Source: an uncultured Sphingomonadaceae bacterium
Lineage (GTDB): Bacteria > Pseudomonadota > Alphaproteobacteria > Sphingomonadales > Sphingomonadaceae
Direction: 5' to 3'
Length of the DNA: 64,000 nucleotides
Assembly: GCA_947258815.1 (NCBI GenBank)
Contig: CAMYJW010000028.1
Location: forward strand, 1-64,000
Position numbers and translations under genes: made by a program. Positions 26,875-36,552 of this stretch are shown one piece after another. The number at the start of each line of letters is the position of its first letter. The first letter of the stretch is position 1. Below the pieces are notes generated by a model that worked only from the letters and a program-made list of their open reading frames with translations, was not told the DNA's origin and made no database searches.

Positions 26875-26969
26875 GGATAAAAGGGCGGTGCGCAGCAGGA
26901 TTCTCCAGGCAACGTATCGCGTCCTTAGGCCAGATCGCACACCTATTGCCAGTGCCTGCCTGCGTTGGT

Positions 26970-27281
26970 TCAGTCGATGGAAAACTCGTTCAGGAACTCG
27001 TTGAGTTTCCTTACAACGGTTGGCTCTCCGGGTGCCGCATCGAGGGCATCATCAGCCATTGCGATCAGCGTCTCCGCCTGAAAACTTGCGGCGAGGCCTT
27101 TGAGCCGCATCGCCGCAACCCGCCAGTTTCCATCGCAGCGCGCGCGCGCGAGGAGATCGACCTGCCGCGCGACACTTTCACGAAACAGTTCGCGCAATTC
27201 GGCGTTCAGCGCAGCATCATCGCCCGCCGCAGCCGCCAAAGTCGCATCAAGAGCACCCGCTTCAATTGCCATGTCGGACAC
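26970..27281 (-). CDS. HPt-like domain protein lacking the phospho-accepting His
   Basis: The 103-residue helical product has the HPt pattern: GDDAALNAELRELFRESVAR, then GNWRVAAMRLKGLAASFQA, then the last helices. In active HPt domains the middle helix reads A-H-x-L-K-G; here the His position holds Met (AAMRLKG), while LKG and the small residues after it are kept. It may be a docking partner rather than a phosphotransfer protein. It lies 95 bases upstream of the nucleotidyltransferase-like gene in the same orientation, and back-to-back with the coiled-coil gene. Confidence 0.72.
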   Translation of the reverse strand: MSDMAIEAGALDATLAAAAGDDAALNAELRELFRESVARQVDLLARARCDGNWRVAAMRLKGLAASFQAETLIAMADDALDAAPGEPTVVRKLNEFLNEFSID

Positions 27282-27341
27282 TCTAGGCGCGGTAAAGTTA
27301 AACTGGGGTTTATACTTGGCGCATTCGTGATACTATCGGGT

Positions 27342-30005
27342 ATGGCTGGGGGATCGCGCATCATCGCATTCGGGAATTCCGGAGACATTCCGGCAGAACC
27401 CGAAGGACAGCACGCCGAGGATATCGAGCGTGACGAAAAACACTATGAATCCAGTGCTAAAGCACCGGATTCTGATGTTATGCATGAAGAAATGGCTGAC
27501 GATCTTGCGGCATTTGATGACGCTTATCGCCCGGTTTCCTCGTGGCTTCCGGCGGTCCTTGCGCTTGTAACGATAACCGGATGGACGACGCTTTTTGCTG
27601 TTTCGCGCTTCGCGGATCTTTCCGCCACAACCTCGCTGGCCGGCTGGACGGCAATTCTGACGGACTGGTCGGTGCCGGTTTTGCTGATCAGCATTGCCTG
27701 GCTGATCTTCATGCGCAACGGCACGCGCGAGGCGACGAAATTCGGCCATGCCGCACGCCTTTTGTCGGCGGAATCCGAACGCCTTGAAACACGTCTGCTC
27801 ACTCTGAATCAGGAGTTGAGCCTTGCACGGGAGTTTCTGGCCTCCGAAACCCGTGATCTGGAAGCGCTGGGGCGGGTCGCGACGGAAAGGCTCTCCCAGA
27901 ATGCACATACGCTTGAAAATCTGATCAGGGAAAACAGCGAACGCATCGAAACGATCGGCACCGTCAGCGGTACCGCGCTCGAAAACATGGAAAAGCTGCG
28001 CGGACAGCTGCCCGTGATCGCCAGTTCCGCCAAGGATGTGACCAACAATATCGGCAATGCCGGGCGCACAGCTCATGCGCAGATCGAAGATATGGCAAAT
28101 GGATTCAAGAAGATAAACGAATTTGGCCAGGCATCGGATCGGCAAGTGGCAGCAGTGCGCGAACTCGCCGCCCAAACCATTGCGGACTTTACCGAACATT
28201 TCGGCCAGCTCGAAGAGATTGCAAACGGCCGCTTTGCCGAACTCCATCAGCAAAGCCAGGAATTCCGTGCCAGACTTGAAAAGCAGGAAATTGATGCAAT
28301 CGCTACGCTACGCGATCGCGCTGCCGCATTCGCCAGCGAGTTCGATCGGGTCAGTTCGGAACTGAACGAGCGTGAACAAGCCACCCTGAACGCCTTGCAT
28401 GAACGGATCAGGTCACTTGGTGATGAAGGCGGAGCGATCAGCAGCAAACTGCTCGATAGCGAGACCGAGGCACAGGACAGTTGGCGCCACAGACTTCGCG
28501 AGATCGAGGAAGAGCGTAGCTCCCTGTTTACCCGGATCGCAGACGCGGACACGGACGCTGTCGAAGCCGCCCGCGCGCGCGTTGCCAGTATTGATGAGGA
28601 AGCGCGTCTGATCGAAGAAGGCGTTGCCCAGCGCCGCAGCAAACTCACGGTCGAGCTCGATGCCTATCGCAAAGATGCTGAATTGGCTGAAAAAGCCGCA
28701 ATTGAGCGCTTGGGTGCCATGCTTGCTCCCATCGACGACGAACTTGCCAAACGTGCGGAAATCCATGAAGAACGCGGTGCCCGGATCGTGGAGCAGGCCG
28801 AAGCGGCAGCGATCAGACTGCTTGAATGCATCGAACGGATGACGGGCATCAACGCGCGCGCCAGCGAGACCGAGCAACAACTTGCCGCGTCGCTTGACGG
28901 CATCGGAGAGCGCGTGCTTCAGGCCCGCGCGGCGCTTGCCGAAACAGACACCGAAATCGCTGAAATGACCGAATCGAGTGTCAGACTGCTTGAACTCACC
29001 CAGGCCAGTTCGCAGCAGATTCGCGTTGAATTGCCAAACGCGCTCCACCAGTCAGAAGATCAGCTTGCCGCATTCGAAGCCAGCATGCGCAAGATGCGCG
29101 AAACGGTTGAAGCAGCGGGATCCAACGGACGTTTTCTGGCGAACCAGATCGAAAGCTCCGGCATCAAGCTCAAAACGATGATCGAGGATATTTCCAGCGC
29201 ACAGACCGTTCTGCGCGATCATTCCAGTTCTTATAAGGACTCGCTGTCATCACATGCGCGCTCGCTGAGCCAACTGCATGAACAGGCCGAAAATCTTGCG
29301 ACCAAGGTCAGTGACGAACTAACCAACGCGATCGCCAAGCTTGATGTTTCCGCACGCGACGCGGTTTCGGCGATCGGCGAACACGGGGCGGCGAATATTT
29401 CCACCCTCGCCGAACAGCTCGGCGAAGCGAGCGGGGAAGCGATTGACAAGGCAATGCGCGCCAAGGCCACCGAGGCCGCAGGCCAGCTGGAACATGCCGC
29501 CGCTCATGCCGCAGGGGTCAGCCGGGAAGCGGCAATTCAGCTGCGCGATCAACTGGCGAAAGTCGACGAACTGGTTGGAAATCTTGAACAGCGGGTTGTT
29601 CATGCACGCGTGCGTGCGCAGGAACAGGTCGATAATGACTTTGCCCGCCGGGCCGCTCTGATCACGGAATCGCTCAATTCGAACGCGATCGATATCGCCA
29701 AGGCACTTTCAACCGAAGTCTCCGACACGGCGTGGGAGGGTTATCTGAAAGGCGATCGCGGAATTTTCACGCGGCGCGCAGTCAACCTGATCGATTCCGG
29801 CGACAGCAAGGCCATCCAGCAGGTCTTCGATCGGGACAATGATTTCCGGGAGCATGTCAGCCGGTATATTCACGACTTTGAAGCAATCTTGCGCCAGGTC
29901 CTTTCAGCGCGCGACGGAAACGCGCTTGGCGTGACTTTGCTGTCATCAGACATGGGCAAACTCTATGTGGCGCTCGCACAGTCCATTGAGAGGCTGCGCA
30001 CGTAA
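27342..30005 (+). CDS. Two-TM, long coiled-coil protein; TipN-like polar landmark candidate
   Basis: The 887-residue product has an acidic N-terminus (1-65), two membrane helices (about 68-90 and 103-124), then about 650 residues of Ala/Glu/Arg-rich heptads (for example ARLLSAESERLETRLLTLNQ). A compact C-terminal domain of about 100 residues includes GDRGIFTRRAVNLIDSGDS and VTLLSSDMGKLYVALAQSIE. Layout, length (Caulobacter TipN is about 880) and the ending fit the TipN family, which marks the new pole and guides division-plane and chromosome positioning. This match is from memory of the architecture. A frame extending back to 26808 runs antisense to two genes and is rejected. Confidence 0.72.
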   Translation: MAGGSRIIAFGNSGDIPAEPEGQHAEDIERDEKHYESSAKAPDSDVMHEEMADDLAAFDDAYRPVSSWLPAVLALVTITGWTTLFAVSRFADLSATTSLAGWTAILTDWSVPVLLISIAWLIFMRNGTREATKFGHAARLLSAESERLETRLLTLNQELSLAREFLASETRDLEALGRVATERLSQNAHTLENLIRENSERIETIGTVSGTALENMEKLRGQLPVIASSAKDVTNNIGNAGRTAHAQIEDMANGFKKINEFGQASDRQVAAVRELAAQTIADFTEHFGQLEEIANGRFAELHQQSQEFRARLEKQEIDAIATLRDRAAAFASEFDRVSSELNEREQATLNALHERIRSLGDEGGAISSKLLDSETEAQDSWRHRLREIEEERSSLFTRIADADTDAVEAARARVASIDEEARLIEEGVAQRRSKLTVELDAYRKDAELAEKAAIERLGAMLAPIDDELAKRAEIHEERGARIVEQAEAAAIRLLECIERMTGINARASETEQQLAASLDGIGERVLQARAALAETDTEIAEMTESSVRLLELTQASSQQIRVELPNALHQSEDQLAAFEASMRKMRETVEAAGSNGRFLANQIESSGIKLKTMIEDISSAQTVLRDHSSSYKDSLSSHARSLSQLHEQAENLATKVSDELTNAIAKLDVSARDAVSAIGEHGAANISTLAEQLGEASGEAIDKAMRAKATEAAGQLEHAAAHAAGVSREAAIQLRDQLAKVDELVGNLEQRVVHARVRAQEQVDNDFARRAALITESLNSNAIDIAKALSTEVSDTAWEGYLKGDRGIFTRRAVNLIDSGDSKAIQQVFDRDNDFREHVSRYIHDFEAILRQVLSARDGNALGVTLLSSDMGKLYVALAQSIERLRT

Positions 30006-30080
30006 AAGATCAGAACCAGGTGGGGACCGACGTTAAGGCGCGGCCTCTGACATGACCGGATCGCCCGCCTGGCCAGCAAC

Positions 30081-30362
30081 TCAGCCTTCATAACCAGGCG
30101 GCGTTCCGAAGAAGTTGAGATCGTTGGGCGTGATCCACCCGTTCACGTAGTTTGCATAGTACAGTCCAAACAGGACCGCCGCGAGAACGGCAGCGCGCAG
30201 CGCGATGCGCCCTGGCTGAAAGTTGACAGGCGCGCTGTCCGCCTGCCCCTGCACTTTTGCGACATCCGCTTCATCGTGCGTGCGAATGCCAAACGGCATC
30301 ACCAGGAACGCACTAAGCACCCAGAACAGCGCATAAATCGCTATGATAGACGTCCATTCCAT
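30081..30362 (-). CDS. DUF1467 family membrane protein
   Basis: The 93-residue product has two helices (about 5-25, IIAIYALFWVLSAFLVMPFG, and about 52-70) with a loop containing GIRTHDEADV, the typical DUF1467 layout. The function is unknown. The family regularly sits after RNase J at the end of the nuo-birA-coaX-rnj cluster in sphingomonads, as here, with 26 bases between. Confidence 0.88.
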   Translation of the reverse strand: MEWTSIIAIYALFWVLSAFLVMPFGIRTHDEADVAKVQGQADSAPVNFQPGRIALRAAVLAAVLFGLYYANYVNGWITPNDLNFFGTPPGYEG

Positions 30363-30388
30363 CCGCCTTGTCCACCACCTTCAGAATA

Positions 30389-32011
30389 TCAGTCGAACAG
30401 CAAAACCTGAACCTGCGGCTTCTTGCCGGACCATCGCGTTGCCGCGCGCCGGGCCGCAAGCCGGGCTGCTTCGTGCCGATCCGCGCGATCGCCGCCTTTC
30501 ACTTTCGACAGTGCCTTGGCCACATCGCTTGCCGCTTCATCCACGAACGCATCATAGTCCTGCTCAAGCGGCAATCCCATCGCGCCGATTTCCACGTTGC
30601 CGCGCCTGTCAGCGGCGACTGTCACGATACCGCCGAACCCAAGCCTGCGCCGCATCACAACCGCATCGCCATCGGCAGGCACGATGATATCGCCATCAAG
30701 CACCAGTCGCCCTGCCCGCACTTCATCGAATTTACCTGGCCTGCCCGGCGCAAGGCGCACAAGATCGCCGTTCTGCTGAAACACCGTGCGGGCAATGCCG
30801 CTGGCCTTGCCCACTCTGGCCTGCTCACGCATGTGGCGCAGTTCGCCGTGAACGGGCACCAGAATTTCCGGCCTCAGCCAGCCATACATCGCTTCAAGTT
30901 CGGGGCGACCGGGATGGCCGGATACATGAATGTCGCTCTGGCGGTCAGTCACCATCTCGATCCCCTGCTCCGCAAGACGGTTCTGGATTTTGCCGATCGC
31001 GATTTCATTGCCCGGAATCTGACGGCTTGAAAACAGAACAACATCACCCTTTTCGAGCGATATGGGGTGTGACCCTTCGGCTACACGCGACAAGGCTGCG
31101 CGGGGTTCTCCCTGCCCGCCGGTCGCGACGATCAGGATTTCGCCGCGCGGCATACTCATCGCCGTGTCGAAATCAACCGTTTCGGGCAAATCCTTCAGAT
31201 ATCCGCTGGCCTGCCCAACTTCGATCATCCGGTCGAGCGAGCGTCCGGCAACGCACAGCGTGCGCCCGTTCGCCTTCGCCACTTCGCCCAGCGTCTGCAG
31301 GCGCGCGACATTCGATGCAAACGTTGTAACCAACACGCGCTTGCCGCGATGTTTGCGCACTTCCTCGATCAGCGCACGACTGACTTCGCCTTCAGACCCG
31401 GATGCTTTGGGGTTGAAAACATTGGTGGAATCGCAAACCAGCGCAAGTACGCCTTCGTCACCGATGGCAGTCAGCTCTTCGGCGGTCGCCGGTGTGCCGA
31501 TCAGCGGCTCATCGTCCAGCTTCCAGTCCCCGGTGTGAAAGACGCGCCCATATGGCGAATCCAGCAGCAGCGCGTTGCCCTCTGCAATCGAATGCGCAAG
31601 CGGCACATAGCGGATGCCGAACGGCCCCAGTTCAAACCGGTCGGGATGATCGATGACATTCAGCTCAACCGTATCGGCAATGCCTGCCTCTTCCAGTTTG
31701 CGAGCCACAAGCCGGGCGGTGAACGGCGTCGCATACAAGGGCACGCCAAGATCGGCGGCAAAATAGGGCACTGCCCCGATATGATCCTCATGCGCATGCG
31801 TGAGGACAATTCCGACAAGATCTTTGCGGCGATCCTCGATGAATTCGAGATCCGCAAACACCAGATCGACGCCGGGATATTCGTTTCCGCTGAACGTCAT
31901 CCCCAGATCGACCATCAGCCATTTGCCATCGCAGCCGTAGAGATTGACATTCATGCCAATTTCGCCCGATCCACCGAGCGCGCAGAAAAGCAGTTCGGAA
32001 CCGGGCTTCAC
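30389..32011 (-). CDS. rnj: Ribonuclease J
   Basis: This is a 540-residue metallo-beta-lactamase/beta-CASP ribonuclease. Zinc ligands are in [14 protein letters not shown] (about 74-80), then HTGDWKLD; the beta-CASP region follows, with the late [10 protein letters not shown] (about 365) and [11 protein letters not shown]. It processes and degrades RNA from the 5' end and with endonuclease cuts. Its ATG overlaps the coaX stop by 4 bases. The short C-terminal tail [11 protein letters not shown] completes the family-typical length. Confidence 0.95.
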   Translation of the reverse strand: MKPGSELLFCALGGSGEIGMNVNLYGCDGKWLMVDLGMTFSGNEYPGVDLVFADLEFIEDRRKDLVGIVLTHAHEDHIGAVPYFAADLGVPLYATPFTARLVARKLEEAGIADTVELNVIDHPDRFELGPFGIRYVPLAHSIAEGNALLLDSPYGRVFHTGDWKLDDEPLIGTPATAEELTAIGDEGVLALVCDSTNVFNPKASGSEGEVSRALIEEVRKHRGKRVLVTTFASNVARLQTLGEVAKANGRTLCVAGRSLDRMIEVGQASGYLKDLPETVDFDTAMSMPRGEILIVATGGQGEPRAALSRVAEGSHPISLEKGDVVLFSSRQIPGNEIAIGKIQNRLAEQGIEMVTDRQSDIHVSGHPGRPELEAMYGWLRPEILVPVHGELRHMREQARVGKASGIARTVFQQNGDLVRLAPGRPGKFDEVRAGRLVLDGDIIVPADGDAVVMRRRLGFGGIVTVAADRRGNVEIGAMGLPLEQDYDAFVDEAASDVAKALSKVKGGDRADRHEAARLAARRAATRWSGKKPQVQVLLFD

Positions 32012-32787
32012 GTTTTGGGTGCCCGCTCTACCATCAGTGCAAGCCCGTCAAGCGTCAGATCGGCATCGACGGCATCGAAAATGTCCGTCGCCTCGTCAAA
32101 CAGAACCGCCAGTCCGCCCGTGGCGATCACTTTGGCCGGGCGGCCGATTTCACTGCGCATGCGTGCGATCAGCCCTTCCATCATCGCAACATACCCCCAG
32201 AACACCCCGATCAGCATCTGATCTTCGGTATTGCGGCCGATCACGCTGTTGCTTTTGGGTGTTTCGATGGCAATACGCGGCAGCATCGCCGTGTTTCCGA
32301 CCAGCGCATCAAGCGAAAGATTGATGCCCGGCGCGATGATTCCACCTTTGTAGGCCCCGTTGAAATCGACCGCATCGAACGTGGTTGCCGTGCCGAAATC
32401 GACAACGACAAGATCGCCATCATACTTCGCATGCGCAGCAATCGCGTTGACGGCCCGGTCCGCACCCAGCGAACTTGGCTGCTCTACATCGATCTCTATT
32501 TCATACTCGACCGGAGCCTGTCCGGCGATCATCGGTTCGATTCCGAAATAATTGCGTGAGAGCACGCCGATATTGTGCAGCGCGCGCGGCACCACGGTGG
32601 AGACGATGATCTGATCGACCTGCTTACGATCAACGCCCTCAATCTTGAGGAGTTGCAACAGCCAGACCGCATACTCATCGCCCGTCCGGCGCGGATCAGA
32701 CGCGATGCGCCAGCGCGCTTTCAATTCGCGCCCGTCAAACAGGGCAAAAACGACATTCGTGTTGCCCGCATCAATCGCCAGAAGCAT
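32008..32787 (-). CDS. coaX: Type III pantothenate kinase
   Basis: The 259-residue product belongs to the ASKHA fold. [19 protein letters not shown] holds the phosphate-1 loop, [12 protein letters not shown] binds pantothenate, [13 protein letters not shown] is the phosphate-2 motif and [13 protein letters not shown] follows. It phosphorylates pantothenate in CoA synthesis and needs a monovalent cation. It follows birA by 15 bases and overlaps rnj. Confidence 0.97.
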   Translation of the reverse strand: MLLAIDAGNTNVVFALFDGRELKARWRIASDPRRTGDEYAVWLLQLLKIEGVDRKQVDQIIVSTVVPRALHNIGVLSRNYFGIEPMIAGQAPVEYEIEIDVEQPSSLGADRAVNAIAAHAKYDGDLVVVDFGTATTFDAVDFNGAYKGGIIAPGINLSLDALVGNTAMLPRIAIETPKSNSVIGRNTEDQMLIGVFWGYVAMMEGLIARMRSEIGRPAKVIATGGLAVLFDEATDIFDAVDADLTLDGLALMVERAPKT

Positions 32788-32802
32788 CGTTAGCCTACAT
32801 CC

Positions 32803-33525
32803 TCATGTGTTGTCGGTGACGGGAAAGACATCGCCCGCGTGAATGGCACGCATTGCCCCGTCCGCCAAGCGAAGTTGCAACGCCCCGGTCTGGTCAAGTC
32901 CGGCGAATGCGCCCTCACTGTGCGTTCCGTCAGGTTCGGTGACATGCAACAGCGTGCCCATCGGATGCGCTGCTGCCACCCAGCGCCGGATGATCGACTC
33001 TACGCCAAAAGTCCGCCACCGTTCCAGTTCCACTGCAAACTGCCCGTCGAGACGCGCGGCAAACGCATCGCGCGATGGCGCGGCTGCGAAATCGCCAAGC
33101 GCGGCGGTTGCGCGGCCCGAAACGGCAGGCGCAGCGACAAGGTTCACACCGATGCCCACAACCACGGTGTCGCCCGTGCGTTCCAGCAGTATTCCCGCGA
33201 GCTTGGCGTTGCCCGCCATCAGATCGTTGGGCCATTTCAGATGGATCGCGCGATCATCGGAAACGAAACTTTGAATCACTTCAAAAACGGCCAGCCCCGC
33301 CACCAGCGAAAGCGAAGCAGGCTGGGGATCGCCATGCGCAAGATGGACGGCGGTTGACCCCATAAAGTTGCCTTCGCCATCAAGCCAGTCGCGGTTGAGG
33401 CGGCCTTTGCCGGCGGTCTGCCTGTCAGCAATAAGCCACAGCCCTTCCGGGGGCGGATTTTCAGACGCGATCCGCGCCGCGATTTCGGCGTTGGTCGATC
33501 CGGTTTCGGCAAGAATTTCCAGCAA
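32803..33525 (-). CDS. birA: Biotin-[acetyl-CoA carboxylase] ligase
   Basis: The 240-residue product has the catalytic domain only, without the DNA-binding domain of the bifunctional E. coli BirA. It shows TGSTNAEIAARI, ADRQTAGKGRLNRDW (the biotinyl-AMP loop, GRGRxGR in others), HLKWPNDLMAGNAKLAGILL (catalytic Lys) and VVGIGVNLV. It attaches biotin to carrier proteins. It follows nuoN by 9 bases. Confidence 0.95.
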   Translation of the reverse strand: MLEILAETGSTNAEIAARIASENPPPEGLWLIADRQTAGKGRLNRDWLDGEGNFMGSTAVHLAHGDPQPASLSLVAGLAVFEVIQSFVSDDRAIHLKWPNDLMAGNAKLAGILLERTGDTVVVGIGVNLVAAPAVSGRATAALGDFAAAPSRDAFAARLDGQFAVELERWRTFGVESIIRRWVAAAHPMGTLLHVTEPDGTHSEGAFAGLDQTGALQLRLADGAMRAIHAGDVFPVTDNT

Positions 33526-33534
33526 GTGCCGCGA

Positions 33535-34998
33535 TCAGACCACGGAAAACAGCGAAGCGGCCGCGCTGTCGGCCAGTGAACCCAGCCACTTGGTCAGCAA
33601 ATAGCCAAGCGGCGAAATGAAAGCGGCACACAGCGCCAAGATGGCCTGATGCGCCCAGTCGCTCTTGCCAGTCGCCTTGTTTGCAGGTTCATCGAAATAG
33701 ATGATCTTGACGATCTTGATGTAGTAGAACGCGCCGATCACCGATGCGGCAATACCAAACGCGGCAAGTGCAACCATATCGGCCTGAACCGCAGCCTGGA
33801 ACACCACGAACTTGCCCCAGAAGCCAAACAACGGCGGTATTCCGGCAAGGCTGAACATGATCATCGCGATACACAGCGACAACACTTTGCGATGCTGCGA
33901 AAGCCCGGCAAGATCCGCGATATCTTCCACCGCGTTACCATCCGCATCTTTCAGCATCAGCACGGCGACAAACCCGCCCAGCGACATCGCGACATAGATC
34001 GCAAGATAGACCAGCATCGCCGATGCGCCTGCCTGCGTTGCCGCGGCCAGACCGATCAGCATGAAGCCGATGTTGTTGATCGACGAATAAGCCAGAAGCC
34101 GCTTGATATTGGTTTGCCCGATCGCCCCCAGCGCGCCGACAACGATAGAAGCCAGCGCCGCAAAAATAATGATCTGTTGCCAGGCAAGCGCCTGCGTACC
34201 GAACGCATCGAGCGCCACACGCATCGTCAGCGCCAATGCCGCAACTTTGGGCGCGGTGGCGAAGAAGGTCGTCACCGGGGTTGGCGCGCCTTCGTAAACG
34301 TCAGGCGTCCACATATGGAAGGGAACTGCGCTGACCTTGAAAGCAAGCCCGGCCAGCATGAACACGATGCCGAACACCGTGCCAGTTGCGATGCTGCCAT
34401 CAAGCGCCGCGCGAATGCCTTCAAAACTTGTCGTTCCCGTGAAGCCGTAAGTCAGGCTCATGCCGAACAGCAGGATGCCGCTCGCCAATGCGCCGAGCAC
34501 GAAATATTTAAGGCCAGCCTCGGCAGAGCGATTATCGGTCCGCAAGAAGGCCGCAAGCACATAAGCGGCGAGCGAGTTAAGCTCCAACCCGATGTATAGG
34601 GTAAGCAGGTCCGTCGCCGACACCATCATGCCCATGCCGACTGCGGCAAACACGATCAGCACCGGATATTCCGCGCGCATAGCGCCAAAACGCTCAAGAT
34701 ATGGCGGTGCGATCATCAGCGAGGCACCTGCCGCGCCATAGATCAGAAGCTTTGCGAAACTGGCGAAGGCATCGGCCTTGTATTGCCCGAGAAAGGCAAT
34801 TGTGTCCGCGCCCGATGCACCGCTGCACAACGCAGGCGCGACGAGAAACGCAGCGGCGGCCAGTGCGGCAACCGCAATTATGCTGATCGTGCGCGCGGCC
34901 TTGTCACCCGCCCATGCGGCAACCAGCAACAGCACCAGACCGGCAACGGTGAGGACGATCTCGGGCGCGACAAGCGCGAGGGAACCGGAAAATTCCAT
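33535..34998 (-). CDS. nuoN: NADH-quinone oxidoreductase subunit N
   Basis: This is a 487-residue antiporter-like membrane subunit with about 14 helices. The conserved proton-channel stretch VPFHMWTPDVYEGAPTPVTT (around 228) and the Lys in LLAYSSINNIGFML are present. It is part of the complex I membrane arm. Its ATG overlaps the nuoM stop by one base. Confidence 0.97.
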   Translation of the reverse strand: MEFSGSLALVAPEIVLTVAGLVLLLVAAWAGDKAARTISIIAVAALAAAAFLVAPALCSGASGADTIAFLGQYKADAFASFAKLLIYGAAGASLMIAPPYLERFGAMRAEYPVLIVFAAVGMGMMVSATDLLTLYIGLELNSLAAYVLAAFLRTDNRSAEAGLKYFVLGALASGILLFGMSLTYGFTGTTSFEGIRAALDGSIATGTVFGIVFMLAGLAFKVSAVPFHMWTPDVYEGAPTPVTTFFATAPKVAALALTMRVALDAFGTQALAWQQIIIFAALASIVVGALGAIGQTNIKRLLAYSSINNIGFMLIGLAAATQAGASAMLVYLAIYVAMSLGGFVAVLMLKDADGNAVEDIADLAGLSQHRKVLSLCIAMIMFSLAGIPPLFGFWGKFVVFQAAVQADMVALAAFGIAASVIGAFYYIKIVKIIYFDEPANKATGKSDWAHQAILALCAAFISPLGYLLTKWLGSLADSAAASLFSVV

Positions 34999-36551
34999 CA
35001 GTGCGCCCCCCCGTGTTCTGCTTCTTCACCATGCGCCGCATCGGCTTTGTCCGATTTGGGCGGCCCTATTTTCAGCTGGGAATCGCCCTCGGGAGCCGCG
35101 CGGGCAATCCGGGCATCAAGCGCGGCGATATCCGCACGCATCGGCGCCAGAAAACTTTCCGGGTAAACACCCATCCACAATACTGCCAGCGCCAGTGGAA
35201 CCATCATCGCCAGCTCACGCATTGTGAGATCGGGCATGGCGGCGGCATCGGCGTTTTTCTGTTCGCCGAACACAACCCGGCGATAGAGATAGAGCATATA
35301 AGCCGCGCCCAGAATGATGCCGGTGGTGCACACCAGAGTGACCCATGTCGAAACCTGATAAATCCCGGCGAGGCTTAGAAATTCGGCGACAAATCCGCTG
35401 GTGCCCGGCAGGCCGATCGAGGCCATCGTGAACAGCATGAAGAATATCGCATATTGCGGCATGTTGATCGACAGGCCGCCGTAGCGATCGATCTCACGCG
35501 TATGCAAGCGATCATAAATGACGCCAACGGCAAGGAACAGCGCGCCCGAAACCAGCCCGTGGCTGAGCATCATGATCATCGAGCCTTCAATGCCCTGCAC
35601 GTTGAAGGCAAATGCACCGGCGGTGACGATGCCCATGTGCGCGACCGAAGAATAGGCGATCAGCTTTTTCATGTCCTGCTGCACCAGCGCGACAAGGCTG
35701 GTGTAGATCACGGCGATCATCGAAAGCGTGAAAACCAGCCACACAAACTGCGCGGATGCTTCGGGGAACATCGGCAATGAGAAGCGAATGAACCCATAGC
35801 CCCCCATCTTGAGCAAAACCCCGGCGAGGATGATCGAGCCTGCAGTCGGCGCCTGAACGTGCGCATCCGGCAACCAGGTGTGCACCGGCCACATCGGCAT
35901 TTTCACCGCGAAACTGGCAAAGAACGCCAGCCACAGCCAGGTTTGCGCGTTTTCCGCAAAATCATAGGCCATCAGCGTCGGGATGTCGCTGGTGCCCGCC
36001 TCGTTCACCATCCACATCATCGCGATCAGCATCAGCACCGAGCCGAGCAGCGTGTAGAGGAAGAACTTGTAGGCCGCATAGATGCGGTTATCGCCGCCCC
36101 AGATGCCGATGATAAGATACATCGGGATCAGTCCGGCTTCGAAGAAGATGTAGAACAGAAACAGATCCTGCGCCGCGAACACGCCGATCATCAGCGTTTC
36201 CATCAGCAGGAACGCGGCCATATATTCGCCAACCCGCTTCTGGATCGATTCCCAGCTTGCGCCAATGCAGATCGGCATCAGGAACACCGAAAGCACGATC
36301 AGCATCAGGGCAATGCCATCAATGCCCAATGCATAGGAGAACCCGGCAAACAGCTCGACACGTTCGGTAAACTGCCATTGCGCACCGCCAATTTCGTAAT
36401 TGGCCCAAAGCACAACGCCCAGCGCCAGATTGATCAGCGTGGCCACAAGCGCAACCGAACGCGCCGCTTTGGCTTCGACAAACAGACAAGCCGTAGCCGC
36501 AACCAGCGGCACCAGCAGCATCAGGGTGAGGATCGGAAAACCAGCCATCAT
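34998..36551 (-). CDS. nuoM: NADH-quinone oxidoreductase subunit M
   Basis: This is a 517-residue antiporter-like subunit. Its hallmark is [20 protein letters not shown] with [14 protein letters not shown] (channel Lys), plus [17 protein letters not shown] charged tail ([11 protein letters not shown]) ends the protein. It pumps protons in complex I and lies between nuoL and nuoN. Confidence 0.97.
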   Translation of the reverse strand: MMAGFPILTLMLLVPLVAATACLFVEAKAARSVALVATLINLALGVVLWANYEIGGAQWQFTERVELFAGFSYALGIDGIALMLIVLSVFLMPICIGASWESIQKRVGEYMAAFLLMETLMIGVFAAQDLFLFYIFFEAGLIPMYLIIGIWGGDNRIYAAYKFFLYTLLGSVLMLIAMMWMVNEAGTSDIPTLMAYDFAENAQTWLWLAFFASFAVKMPMWPVHTWLPDAHVQAPTAGSIILAGVLLKMGGYGFIRFSLPMFPEASAQFVWLVFTLSMIAVIYTSLVALVQQDMKKLIAYSSVAHMGIVTAGAFAFNVQGIEGSMIMMLSHGLVSGALFLAVGVIYDRLHTREIDRYGGLSINMPQYAIFFMLFTMASIGLPGTSGFVAEFLSLAGIYQVSTWVTLVCTTGIILGAAYMLYLYRRVVFGEQKNADAAAMPDLTMRELAMMVPLALAVLWMGVYPESFLAPMRADIAALDARIARAAPEGDSQLKIGPPKSDKADAAHGEEAEHGGAH

Positions 36552-36552
36552 C

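Noticed and set aside
26808..27341. N-terminal extension of the coiled-coil protein
   Set aside because: It runs antisense through the HPt-like gene and the start of the nucleotidyltransferase-like gene and is not protein-like; ATG 27342 gives a sensible acidic N-terminus.
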